The notes under the pieces were generated by a model that saw only the letters and a program-made list of their open reading frames with translations, did not search any database and had not been told where the DNA came from. Positions 23,401-35,372 of a stretch of DNA of 64,000 bases are shown here, piece by piece; position 1 is the stretch's first letter, and every line of letters begins with the position of its first letter. The DNA lies in NCBI GenBank assembly GCA_037176725.1, contig JAZBRS010000076.1, positions 122,097,001 to 122,161,000 on the forward strand, written 5' to 3'. A program made the translations under genes and the position numbers. The DNA comes from Posidonia oceanica (Eukaryota > Streptophyta > Magnoliopsida > Alismatales > Posidoniaceae).

Positions 23401-26400
23401 GGCGGTCCGGTCTTCATAAGGCATGCACTTTTCTTTCCGGACCTCCTCTGGGTCTTGATCGGGCCTCCACCTATCATTCCTGGCGGTCCGGTCTCGATAA
23501 GGCTTGCACTTATCATTCCTGACCTCTTCCTGGTCTTGATAGGGCTTGCACATATCATTCTTCGCGGTCCGATCAAGATAAGGCTTGCTCTTATCGTTCT
23601 TGACCACCACCTATGTCATGATAGGGCTTGCCCCAATCATTCCTAGCTGTCCGGTCCTGATAAGGCTTGCACTTATCATTCCTGACCTCTACCGGGTCTT
23701 GATAGGGCTTGCGTCAATCAATCCAGGCGGTCCGGTCATGATAAGGCTGGCACTTATCATTCCTGACCTCTTCGTGTCTTGATTGGGCTTGCAGCTATCA
23801 TTCCTGGTGGTCCAGTCAAGATACGGCTTGCACTTATCATTACTGACCTCTTCCAGGTCTTGATAAGGCTTGCACCTATCAGTCCTCACGGTCCGGTCCG
23901 GATAAGGCTTGCCTATATCCTTCCTGACCTCTGCCGTGTCTTGATAGGGCTCGTACCTATCATTCCTGGCGGTCCGGCCTAGATGAGGCTTGCACTTATC
24001 AATCCGGACATTTTTCAGGTCTTGATAGGGATTGCACCAACCATTCCAGGTGGTCCGGTCATGATAAGGCTTGCACTAATCATTCCTGACTTCTTCCGGG
24101 TCTTGATGGTGCTTGCACCTAACATTCCTGGCGGTCTGGTCTTGATAAGGCTTGCTCATATCATTCCTGACCTCTTCTTGGTCATGGTGGGGCTTGCACC
24201 TATCATTCTTGGCGGTCCGGCCTTGATAAGGCTTGCACTTATCATTCCTGACCTCTTCCTGGTCTTGGTGGGGCTTGCACCTATCATTCCTGGTGGTCCG
24301 GCCTTGATAAGGCTTGCACTTATCATTCCTGACATCTTCTGGGTCCTGATAGGGCATACAGCTACCATTCCTGGTTGTCCAGTCTTGATGAGGTTCGCAC
24401 TTACCATTCCTCACCTCTTCTCGGTCTTGATAGGGCATGCACCTTGCGTTCCTAGCCGTCCGGTCTTGATAAGGCTTCCATTTATCATTCCGGAGCTCCT
24501 CCAGGTCTTGATAGCGCTTGCACCTATCATTCCTGGCGGTCCGGTCATGATAAGGCCTGCACTTATCATTCCTGACCTCTTCTGGGTCTAGATAAGGCCA
24601 ACACCTGACATTCCTAGTGGTCCGGACCGGATTAGGCATGCACTTATCATTCCTGACCACTTCCAGGTCTTGATAGGGTTTGCGCCTAACATTCCTGGCG
24701 GTCCGGTCTTGATAAGGCTACCACGAATCATTCCTGACCTCTTCCGGGTCATGATTGGGCTTGCACCAATCATTCCTAGCAGTCCGATCATGATAAGGAT
24801 TGCACAATCATTCCTGGCCTCTCTCTGGGTCTTGATAGCGCTTGCACCTATCCTTCCTGGCGTTCCGGTCATGATAAGGCTTGCACATATCATCCTTGAC
24901 CTCTTCCGGGTCTTGATAGGGATTGCACCCACCATTCCAGGCGGTCCGGTTATGATAAGGCTTGCACTAATCATTCCTGACATCTTCCGGGTCTTGATAG
25001 TGCTTGCACCTAACATTCCTGGAGGTCCAGTCTTGATAAGGCCTGCACTTATCATTCTCGACCTCTTCCTGGTCTTGGTGGGGCTTGCACCTATCATTCC
25101 TGGCTGTCCGGCCATGATAAGGCTTGCACTTATCATTCCTGACCTCTTCCGGGTCTTGATAGGGCTTGCACCTATCATTCCGGGTGGTCCAGTCTTGATA
25201 AGGCTCGTACTTATCATTCCTGACCTCTTCAGGGTCAAGATAGGGCATGCACCTAACATTCCTAGTGGTCCGGTCTTGATAAGGCTTGCACTTTTCATTC
25301 CTAACCTCTTCCGGGTTTTGATAGCGCTTGCACCTATCATTCCTGGCGGTCCGGTCATGATAAGGCTTGCACTTATCATTCCTGACCTCTTTTGGGTCTA
25401 GATACGGCCAACACCTAACATTCCTAGCGGACAGTACTTGATTAGGCATGCACTTATCGTTCCAGACCACTTCTGGGTCTTGATAGGGTTTGCGCCAAAC
25501 ATTCCTGGCGGTCCGGTCTTGATAAGGCTTCTACTTATCATTCCTGACCTCTTCCGAGTCTTGATAGGGCTCGGACCTAACAGTGCTAGCGGTCTGGTCT
25601 TGATAATGCTTGCACTTATCATTTTTGACCTCTTCCAGGTCTTGATAGGGCTGGCACCTGTCATTCCTGGCGGTCCGGTCTTGGTGATGCTTGCACTTAT
25701 CATTCCTGACCTCATTCGGGTCTTGATAGGGCTTTCAGCTATCATTCCTGGCGGTCTAGTCTTGATAAGGCGTGCACTGATCATTCGTGACCTCTTCTGG
25801 GTCTTGATCGGGCTTGCACTAATCATTCCTGGCGGTCTGGTTTTGATAAGGCTTGCACTTATCATCCCTGTCCTCTTCCAGGTCTTGATAGTGCTTGCAC
25901 CTATCATTCCAGGCGATCCGGTCTTGATAAGGCTTGCACTTATCATTCCTGACTTCTTCTGGGTCGAGATACAGCCAGAACCAAACATTCCTAGCGGTCT
26001 GGACTTGATTAGGCATGCACTTATCATTCCTGACGACTTCTGGGTATTGATAGGGTTTGCGCCTAACATTCCTGGTGGTCCGGTCTTGATAAGGCTTCCA
26101 CTTATCGTTCCTGACCACTTCCAGGTATTGATAGGGTTGCTCCATTCAATCCTGGTGGTCCAGTCATGACAAGGCATGCACGAGTCATTCCTGACCTCTC
26201 TCTAGGTCTTGATAGCGCTTGCACCTATCCTTCCTGATGGTCCGGTCATGATAAGGCTTGCACTTATCAATCCTGACCACTTCTGGGTCATGATAGGGCT
26301 TGCGCCTATCTTTCCGGGTGGTCCGGTCATGATAAGGCTTACTGTAATCATTCCTGACCTCATCCGGGTCTTGATTGGGCTTGCACTTATCATTCCTGGC

Positions 26401-27965
26401 AGTCCGGTCATGATAAGGCGTGCACATATCGTTCCAGACCTCTTCCTGGTCTTGATAGGGATTGCACCTACAATTCCAAGCGGTCCGGTCGTGATAAGGC
26501 TTATACTTATCATTCCTGACATCTTTCTGGTCTTAATAGTGCTTGCACCTATCATTCCTAGCGGTCCGGTCATGATGAGGCTTGCACTTATCATTCCTGA
26601 CCTCTTCCGGGTCTTGGTTGGTCTTGCTCCAATCATTCCTGGCGGTCCGGTCTTGATAATGCTTGCACTTCTTTTTCCTGACCTCTTCTGGGTCATTATT
26701 GGGCTTGCACTTATCATTCCTGGCGGTCCGGTCTTCCTATGGCTTGCACATATCATTCCTGACCTCCTCCGGGTCTTGAAAGGGCTTGCACCTATCATTC
26801 CTGGCGGTCTAGTCTTGATATGGCTTACACTTAACATTCCAGACCTCTTCCAGGTCATGATAGGGCATGCACATATCATTCCTGGCGGTCCGATCTTGAT
26901 AATGCTTGCACCTATCTTTCCTGACCTCTCCCTGGGTCGTGATCGGGCATGCCCCTATCATTCCTGGTGGTCCGGTCTTGATAAGGCTTGCTCTAACCAT
27001 TCCAGACCACTTTCGGGTATTCATAGGGCGTGCACATATCATTCTTGGCAGTCCAGTGTTGATATGGCTTGCAGTTATCATTCCTGACCTCTCCCTTGGT
27101 CTTTATAGGGCTTGCACCTATCATTCCTGGCGGTCCGGTCAAGATTTGGCCAGCACTTATCATTCCGAACCGCTTCTGGTCAATATTGGGCTTCCACCTA
27201 CCATCTTTGATGGTCCGATCATGATAAGGCTTGCACTTATCATTCCTGACCACTTACGGGTCTTGATAGGGCTTGTAGCTACCAATGTTGGCTTTCCGGT
27301 CAAGATAATGCTTGTACTTATCATTCCTGACCTCTTCCTGGTCTTGATAGGGCTTGCACCTATCATTTTTGGCGGTTCGGTCTTGATACAGCTTGCACTT
27401 GTCATTCCTGACCACATCTGGGTCTTGCTTGGGCTTGCACCTAACATTCCTAGCGGTCCGGTCATGATTAGGCTTGCACTTACCATTCCTGACCTCTTCC
27501 GAGTCTTGATAGTGCTTGCCCCTATCATTCCTGGCGGTCCGGTCACGATAAGGCTTGCACTTATCATTCCTGACCTATCCATATGTCTTGTTAGGGCTTG
27601 CTACTATCATTCTTGGCGGTCCGGTCATGATAAGGCTTGCACTTATCCTTCCTAACCACACCCTAGGTCTTGATAGGGCTCGCACCTATCATTCTTGGCG
27701 GTCAGGTCTTGATAAGGCTTGCACATATCAATCCTGACCTCTTCGAGGTCTTGATAGGTTTTCCACCTATCATTCCTGGCGATCCGTTCTTGGTCATGAT
27801 AAGGCTAGCACTTATCCTTCCTGACCACTTCCGGGTCTTAATAGGGCTTGCACCTAACATTCCTGGCGGTCCGGTCAAGCTAAGGCTTGCACTTATCATT
27901 CCTAACCTCTTACGTGTCTTGATAGGGCTTGCACCAATCATTCCAGGCAGTCCGGTCTTGATAAG
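11485..27965. repeat. 81-bp satellite array, left part (about 200 units)
   Basis: The unit is a dimer of about 42 + 39 bp: GATAAGGCTTGCACTTATC then ATTCCTGACCTCTTCCGGGTCTT, and GATAGGGCTTGCACCTATC then ATTCCTGGCGGTCCGGTCTT. Each half contains an inverted repeat around the loop GCTTGCA. Units are diverged but in register throughout. Similar multi-unit segments recur about 6.7 kb apart (11485-11900 against 18164-18600), showing higher-order organisation. Because 81 is 27 codons, four of the six frames stay open over long stretches. These are by-products: they break at random places and show no domain. No other gene is visible in this 16.5-kb stretch. Confidence 0.93.
27961..27965 (+). other. 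Target-site duplication, left copy
   Basis: ATAAG immediately precedes the LTR's TGTTG and is repeated after the 3' LTR at 56529-56533. Confidence 0.92.
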
Positions 27966-30900
27966 TGTTGACACCCCATCTTGGTAGGCCTAGACCCTTG
28001 GAGCCCTCTGGTTGATTGCTGGATCAAACCCCAACCAAACCCTAACCCTAACCCTCCTCTCAACCCTTCAAAATCAGCCCGTTTTGGCCTAAACCTTTAC
28101 CCCCCTTCCCAACCTCAAAACCTAACCAAAATTCATAGGAAAACCCACCACTATCCACTCAACAAACCTACCCAAAAACCTAGAATTTTCCAAGCCTGAC
28201 CCATTCCCAAAAACCCTAGAAAACTTAGGTGAAACTACCCTTTTTCTACACCTTGAAACCCCTCCAAAACCTCTTTAGAATCAAACCAAAATTTCAGACC
28301 CAAGACTTCAAAACCTAGACTACCCTCCCACCAATTTTCACTCCATTCCAAGACCATTGAGACCTCCATTCACTCAAGTTATCCTTTTCTCTCTCCGGGA
28401 TTATCGTTTTCTCTCTCCTCTCTCTCTCCTAATTATCATCTCCCTTTTTCCCCCCTTCTCATCCTTTTTGGGTCTGGCTGTGGGCCCCCTCTGTGCTTCT
28501 ACCCTTCCTCTATCCTATCCCTATTTTTACTTTATTTTTAACACTTTTTCTGACTTTTAAAAATCGTTTTCCTCCAACCTATCTTTTTTCCTTTTATTCC
28601 CCTTTTTATTCCATCTCTTCCCTCCTTCTCTTTTCCTTTTCTCCCTTTTGCAAAAATCCACAAAAACCCATAAAAATCTGCAAAACCTCAAAGCATAAAA
28701 CAACAAATCAGTACCCTAAGAAAAACAATTAAAAAATATATTAAACAAGCCATTAAGAACTTGAACTTAACCAAAACAAGCTAAACTAAACATGCAAACT
28801 AAAAAATACAAAACAAATCAAAAGAAAACACTGAAAAATCAAGGAAAAAACTAAAATAAAATCAAAACCCGCCAAAGGTGAAAACCCATCAGAAGAATTA
28901 AAAAAAAAAAACCAAAAAGAAGAATTAAAAATCAAATACTAAGACAAGTAATTAAAGAAGGCAAAGGACTTAACCTAGCAAACATAAGAAAAACAAGTTA
29001 AAAGCTTAATTAAAAAAGAAAAGAAAAACACATCTGAAAAGCTTAAAAACACCCTATCAAACCAGAAAAATCCAACTAAAAACTTCAAGAAAAATCCTTA
29101 AATAAAAATCAAGACATAACTTAAAAGACTTAAGAAAGAAAAACCCTAAGAAGACTACAACTTTAAAATCTAAAACCAACCCTAAAATAATACAAAATAA
29201 ATCCTGAAAAATCCTAATCAATACCCTAAGTGTCCAACAAAAGAAATAAAATTTTTAAAATAATTTAAAAAGGGATTAACAAACATTTAAACAAGTGAAA
29301 ACCAATTAAGAACAAAACCAAAGTCCTAAAACCCTAATCAAGCCCAAAACACATTAATCAACTCAAAATAACCATTAAAAATCTTAATTAAAATCCTAAT
29401 CTACAGTACAACTCTTCTAATATTTTTATTTATTTTTTAGTTTATTTTTACCTATTTTATTTCCCCATTCTACCCTCTCCTTCTCTCTTACTTTTCTTTT
29501 TTATTCTTTCTTTTCTTTACTGGGCTCAATTCAGCCCGTTTCCTTTTTTCTTCGTTTTTTTTCTCGGCCCACAGTTCGGCCTTCCCCACCCTTCTTCTTC
29601 CTCAATCTTCCTCTGCGTTTTTCTCCGGCCGTTTCTCCCGCGAAGCTGCAGCAACAGGATTCCCTCCTCCTTTTAAATTCGAAGCTCCGTCACTTCATTC
29701 TACAGCAACTCGCCGCCTTTCCTTCGTCTCAGCAGCTTTTCCGGAGCCGGTCGCCCCGTCCTCTCTGCTGCAGTGGCCGCCGGTGGATTTCAAAAACTCC
29801 CAGCGCGCCAGCAGCCTCCCCTCCCCAGATATAAGCTTCCCGTCCTTCCTTCAGTGGAGGGGAGATAGACCTTCAATTGGCAGTGAGAGCGAGCAAGAGA
29901 GAGCAACGAGAGACCACCAGCAAACCAGAGACCAAATCCAAATTTTCCTTCCTTTCTGTGCGACCTTCCTCCTCCCCTGATCCTCTTCCAATTCCGGAGT
30001 GAAAAGAGAGAGGAGAAGAGAGTGTTTGTGAGTTCTGGGCATCCCGGAGAGAAGCCCTCATCAGAGCCCGATCCCTCCATCCAGTTTTCTTCTTTTCTTC
30101 TCTGAAAATATCAGCAGAGCATCCTTCTTTCTTTTCCAATCCCCCAACACCACTCCAAGCCTCCGCACTTCTCCCCATTGCTCCCCCAAGATCACCCAAA
30201 ACCCAGCCATTTCCCAGCCTCATTCTCCGGCCATTCCACCCACTGAAACCACCTAAAACCACCCAGAAACACCCTGATCACCAGACCTGCAACCCAGCTC
30301 CATTCTCTCGCAATTCCCATCACCCCAGCCTGCAACTCCCCCCCAAACTTCACCCAGTCATTCACCAGGCCTCCACCTTTCTAAAGCCCCCAGCCTCGAA
30401 CCCAACCGCTCACCACAGCTTCCATACTCCATCACAAACACTTACACCACTCACTGACCAGAAAACCAGCCGCCTTCCAATCTTCACCTACAGCCTCCCA
30501 AAAGACAATTCAACCACCCAGAACCACTCCCCGCACCTTCAGCAATCTCCCAGAACGCTCCATCCAAGCCGACGAGCAGCAACACCCCTCCCCGACCTCC
30601 AGCAGCAACCTGTGAACCCAAATCAGTCGAACCACCACCCGTGCTGCGAAGCTTCCGTCTGACCATCTGGGAAGCACCGGAGGAACACTCGGAAGCCGCT
30701 CCAACCTTCGCAAGCGACGGACGACGCCCGCTGTGACCGAACGACCTCCGTCGACCGGCTCTGGAACCACTGACGTCGGGGGAACGACTCAGACGCGGAA
30801 AGAGGTAAATTTTGCTTCCATTAGCTTCCTTTTCTTTTCCTCTCGCTTCCCCGCCCTTTAGACTAGCTTTTCCGGCCCTCCTGCTCCGTTTCCGCTCGCC

Positions 30901-31274
30901 GGTCCGGTCATCTTCTCCGGCAACGTCCTCCGGTCTCCACGGCGCTCCAGCCAACGGAACGCCATCCCGGTGATCCCCGGAGCTCCGCACGGACGTCAGG
31001 AGTCTCCTCCGGTCTTCAGAGTGCAGCTTCGCTGCGTCGAACGGCCGGACCGAGCTTCAGACCTTCTGTAGAGCTCCGGCGAACGCTCCGGCACGTTCCA
31101 GACAACGCCGTCCTCCACCGATTGCCGCCCTGCCTCCGCCAACTCCGGGAGCACCTCCTCCGCCCGACTGCGCATCCTCAGCCCCCCCCCCCCCGTCGGC
31201 GGCACGAACTCTGGAAGCTTCGTGCTACAGTGATCGTCGCCGTCGACGATCAATACTGTTTGCTTATTTTTCGG

Positions 31275-31284
31275 CTTATATAGT
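31275..31284 (+). promoter_or_regulatory. Candidate TATA box in the 5' LTR
   Basis: CTTATATAG follows the GC-rich block. The equivalent site of the minus-strand copy reads CAGTATAG, so conservation is weak. This is a position-based guess for the element promoter; no transcription start can be seen. Confidence 0.25.
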
Positions 31285-33089
31285 TTTAGGGTAAATATTG
31301 CATGTCTGTCCTAAGTTTCCTCTTTTTTGCATTCCAGTCCTTATTTCATTTATTCTGCTTAGTTCTTAATTAAATACTTTGCTAAATTGCACGATCTATT
31401 TATAGTTTTCAATATTTGCAACTGGATCCTTTTACTGTGCTGTGCTGCTTTAGTATTTTGTAATTTGGTCCTCCTGTTTTCAGTTTTTGCACTTAGGTCC
31501 TGCACTTAATCAGTTCATTTATTTACTCATATTTTACCATACTGTATTGCATCCTGGCCCCTTGCATGTTTTTATTTTTGCATTTAAGTCCCATGCACTG
31601 TTAGAACTTAGGATTATTTTTTATTTTTCCATACTGCATTGCATTCCAAGTCCCTGCATTTTTCTATTTTTTGCATTTAAGTCCATGCACTGTAGAAACT
31701 TAGGTTCTGATTTTTATTTTTGGTTGATGCATTGCATATTTGCCCCTCTACTTTATCATATTTGCAGTTAGGTCCATTTTAAATGGACAGTAACTGTGCT
31801 GCATGCATTTTAACTTACTGCATTGCATTTTTAACCCCATGTTTTCCAGAAATTGCACTGTGGTCCTGTCATTTAAACTCCAGAGCATATTTTCCATACT
31901 AAATTGCATTTTCAGCCCCTGCATGATTTGAAAATCACACCTAGGTCCCTGCATGTTTTAAAAAATCGTGTGAAAAGACCATTTTGCCCCTAGGTTGCAT
32001 TTTAGCCCCTATGCCTACCAAATTTCATACAGACCTTCCACTAGTACCCCCAGACTCCCCAGGACCTTGTTTTCTGGAAAATTTGCATTTTAGACCCTAG
32101 ATTTTTTCAAAATTGCACTCTGACCCCTTTTGGTTTCAAAATCTCTTTTAAAGCATACCTTCTTTTCAAAACACCCTTCTGAGCCTAGTTTTTTTTGCCA
32201 AATAGACCCTTGGCTTCCCCTGTTTTCAAAGTCTTCTCCTATAGAACCCTGTTTTCTGGAAAATTTGCACTTTTAGCCCCTCTTCTTTTTCAAAATGCTT
32301 TCTGAACTCCTGGTTTTTCTCAAATTACTTCTCTTTACTTTTCTTGCTTTTGCATACATCCTGCACTCATTTAGTCTTGCATTTTAGCATCTTCTTGCAC
32401 ACACTTAGCACTTCTAGCTCCCTTTCACTTGGGAGGCCCCTTTTACACATCCCTAGGACCTCCTGAACACCTAGATCTGTTCTTCTCCCCTGTTCTGGCC
32501 CTTCTGCCTTGGAGCTGCGATATCTTCCAATCCGACCGTTGGATCTTCTCAAGTGAGCTGCCCAAGCGACCGCAGCGAAGCGCTCTTCAGCATAGACCAG
32601 ACAGATTTCAGATCAGGCTCCCGGATTTCCAGGTATGTCCTCCTGAACCCCTGCATTGCATTCATTTGCATGGCATTTGCACAGTTTTCCTTGTTTTCGC
32701 TTTCTGTCTCTTTGAGCATGTAGAATAGGACTTCCCCTTTCTGCTTGTCTATTCAAATCCTCGTTTCGCGTTTCTCTGTGTGTTTCGTGTTGCGTTCTCC
32801 CTGGATTTGCCACTTTATGTGACTTTCTTCCCCTTTTTCCACGATCCGATCGCATCGCGAGCTTTGGGCAGCATGCGAGATACACCGTGGAACGGTTTAG
32901 TGGGAAATAGTCGCAAAGAGGTGGTGATCCCTCCATTTGCCCCTTCTCACCTCAGTAGGTCTTCACACCTACTCTGAGTGGTCCTAAACAGCGTTTGTTC
33001 TTATACACACGTTGTTTTGCCTCCCCTTTGACCCCCTTCTAATCTCTTTCTGCATTCTTGCATTTGCATGGCTTTTCCGAGATTTTTGC

Positions 33090-33425
33090 TTCGCTATTTT
33101 GGCACCGTTTCGCGTGCCCGCCCTCGTTTTCGCTCCGTTTTGCGTGCCCATCTGTTTTCTCGTCTCGTTTTGCGCACTGTCTTGCCTCCTCGTTCGTTTT
33201 GCGTGCCGGTTTTATTCTTTCGCCCCGTTTTGCATACCATTCTGTTTTCTCGTCCTGTTTTGCGCACCTTCTTGCTCTCTTATCTCGATTTGCGCGCTGC
33301 TTTGTTTTCCGCTCGTTTTGCGTGACGATTTCGCTCTTTTGCATCGTTTTGCGCGCGTTGTTTGCTTCCCGCCTCGTTTTGCGTGTTTCGCGCCGTTTTC
33401 TCCTGCATGTCGACCCCATTGCATG
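33090..33425 (+). repeat. GTTTTGCG minisatellite in 5' LTR
   Basis: Irregular 20-35 bp units with GTTTTGCG and TTTTCTCGTC-like spacers. It encodes only repetitive spurious frames. Confidence 0.7.
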
Positions 33426-34043
33426 GTTTTCACGCTGTTTTGTTTTCTCGCTTGCATTTGCATATAGGGCTGTGATGCTTACTGCCTGGAGTTCTCACGA
33501 GCTAGGTTACGCCTGGTTCGGAACACAGACAGCGCAGCTGAGCACTTAGAGAGCACGTTTACTTCCTTGCTTTGTTTCTTCCCACTTAGAGCACTCCTTG
33601 AGCATTCACTTAGGCATTCATAGGCACATAGGCATTCAATCCTGCATCTTTTTGCGTATGCGAGCGTAAGCCTAGAAAGACCGATTCTCGGGCGTGTCGG
33701 GGGTGCCTAACACCTTCCCCGCACGTAACAGGAGTCCTTACCCTGTCTTTTGGCCCGCAATGACCGTACCGCCCTTATCCTAGGTTAGAGTCATCTCATT
33801 TGCATTTGTTTGCATTTGTTTCCCTTTGCATTGCTTTGCTTTGCATTTATTGCTCGGTTTTGCGCGTTAATTCACGCATTACCCCGATTTTCCTCGTCTT
33901 CCGTTAATAGACGTGGTGGCGACTCTGATTTGTCTTATCTTTTCCTTTTCTCCTCGATTTTAAGTGTTTTTCGAGTTGAGCCTCTTCCTCGGATCTCAAT
34001 CGCCGCTAAATAGCGAGCCTGGTTCCGATCGGGATCGCTACAG

Positions 34044-34061
34044 TGGCGACTCCGCTGGGGA
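34044..34061 (+). promoter_or_regulatory. Primer-binding site, tRNA-Arg
   Basis: TGGCGACTCCGCTGGGGA starts one nucleotide after the LTR. It is complementary over 18 nt to the 3' end, including CCA, of plant tRNA-Arg(ACG) as I recall it. Arg primers are typical of Ogre/Tat elements. It would prime minus-strand DNA synthesis. Confidence 0.85.
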
Positions 34062-35372
34062 CTAGACTAGACTCCGGCTTTCGTTCTCGGCTTTTCGCTC
34101 GCTTGTTTCGTAGTTTTGTCTACCTTGTGTGCCTTTCTTGCCCGTTTTGCTCGCCTTTCTGTGCAAACCCCTAGCAAGTCGCTTCGTGGCTACTTTGCTT
34201 GGGTTTTGCACCTCTTTCGCCTCGATTTGCGCTTTCTTTTACCTGGCTTCGCTTATTTGCTTGTTTATTTACTTATTGTCTTGCTTATACTCCTATTTCT
34301 TTTACAGTCCGCTTACTTTTACCTTACTTAATTTTACTTGCTTATTACTGCTCTAATTCTTGCACATTGCATGTCTGCATACTTCGTTTGGCTAAAATAC
34401 ATGCTTTTTGGATGTTGAATGCTTCTTTTACACTCTTGCTATGTCACTACACACGCACATACTATGCTTACATGCCTTTTGACTTGATGAATGTTTCTTT
34501 TTCACCATCATATTCACAAACACTCGCACATGCCATGAACATGCCTTTTGTTGTGTTGTATGATGGTTGCTTGCCATTTTGATTGATTTTCTTCCCTTTC
34601 GCACTTGCCATGCTTAGGATAGTAGAGACTTGTCTGCTTCCCCCATTGTTAACTAAAAAACGCAAGTAAAAAGAACTTCTAGGGGCAACTAGAGACTACA
34701 AACAATCCTTCACTCCCTTTGGTTAATAAAATGTGCAAGATAAAAAACTCTAATCATTTGTATAAGCATCATATAGGGCATGCATTCTTCTCCTCTGAGT
34801 CCACCTACTAGTCTGCGAAGGACGATTCCGGCCTCTTGTTCCACTGCTTTGGGCATGGCATAAGTTGGTCGGTCCGTCCCCTCCTTGTCCGGGGGTCATG
34901 TCGGTGTTAGTAGAGGGTACCACCCACGCTTTGGTGGGGTAGAGGCCACCAACGCACCACCCTGTCATTACCTGAGCTTTGAGCCAGGAGTTAGGCAGGG
35001 GACCTACTTTTTCTGACCTGAGTCGGTGACCCGTACATCCAGGGATACCCGGAGTAGACAACCTTACTAGGACACACTAGTTAGGTGAGGGGGGCATACT
35101 AGAAAGCATGCATATCATTCACGCCACTTAACTAACTCATTTGCATTCATCCTCTAGTTTCTAACCCCAATTTCCTTCTGTTGTGTCAGCGTGATCAGTA
35201 AGCGAGTTCCCTTTGCCAGAGCTTGAGTACCGACCCTCGTTGACCCCCTTTTTGCGACTTAGTTCGCGACCATTCCCCTTCCGAGCTATCCGCACTTGCG
35301 ACGATAGCTCCTCTTAGGAAGCATCGCTTGAATACCCGTCGCAGCCCAGTTCTCACACGCTCTAGGTCAGCA
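34062..35372 (+). other. 5' leader, noncoding
   Basis: 1.3 kb between PBS and the gag ATG, with no supported ORF. A well-conserved stretch (about 34760-35090) matches 1690-2010 of the minus-strand copy and contains small complementary arms such as CCACC/GGTGG near 34920-34940. A packaging role is possible but unproven. Confidence 0.65.

Larger units (their letters stand above)
27966..34042 (+). repeat. 5' LTR
   Basis: Starts TGTTGACACCCCATC and ends GGATCGCTACA. Blocks in order: C/A-rich with AACCCTA-like motifs (27990-28350), pyrimidine-rich (28380-28650), A-rich (28680-29420), CT-rich to GC-rich (29450-31250), T-rich with TGCATTTAGTCC-like motifs (31300-32350), then a GTTTTGCG minisatellite (33090-33425). 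Differences from the 3' LTR noted by eye include 27995 (T/C), the C-tract at about 31187, 31990 (A/C) and several G/A or C/T changes. No gene is supported within it. Confidence 0.93.

Noticed and set aside
11485..27965. CRISPR-like repeat array
   Set aside because: There are no unique spacers; repeats are contiguous and the context is a plant satellite.
28030..28055. Telomere-like AACCCTAACCCTAACCC run
   Set aside because: Only about three units, present in every LTR copy at the same place, and of imperfect plant telomere type; it is part of the LTR.
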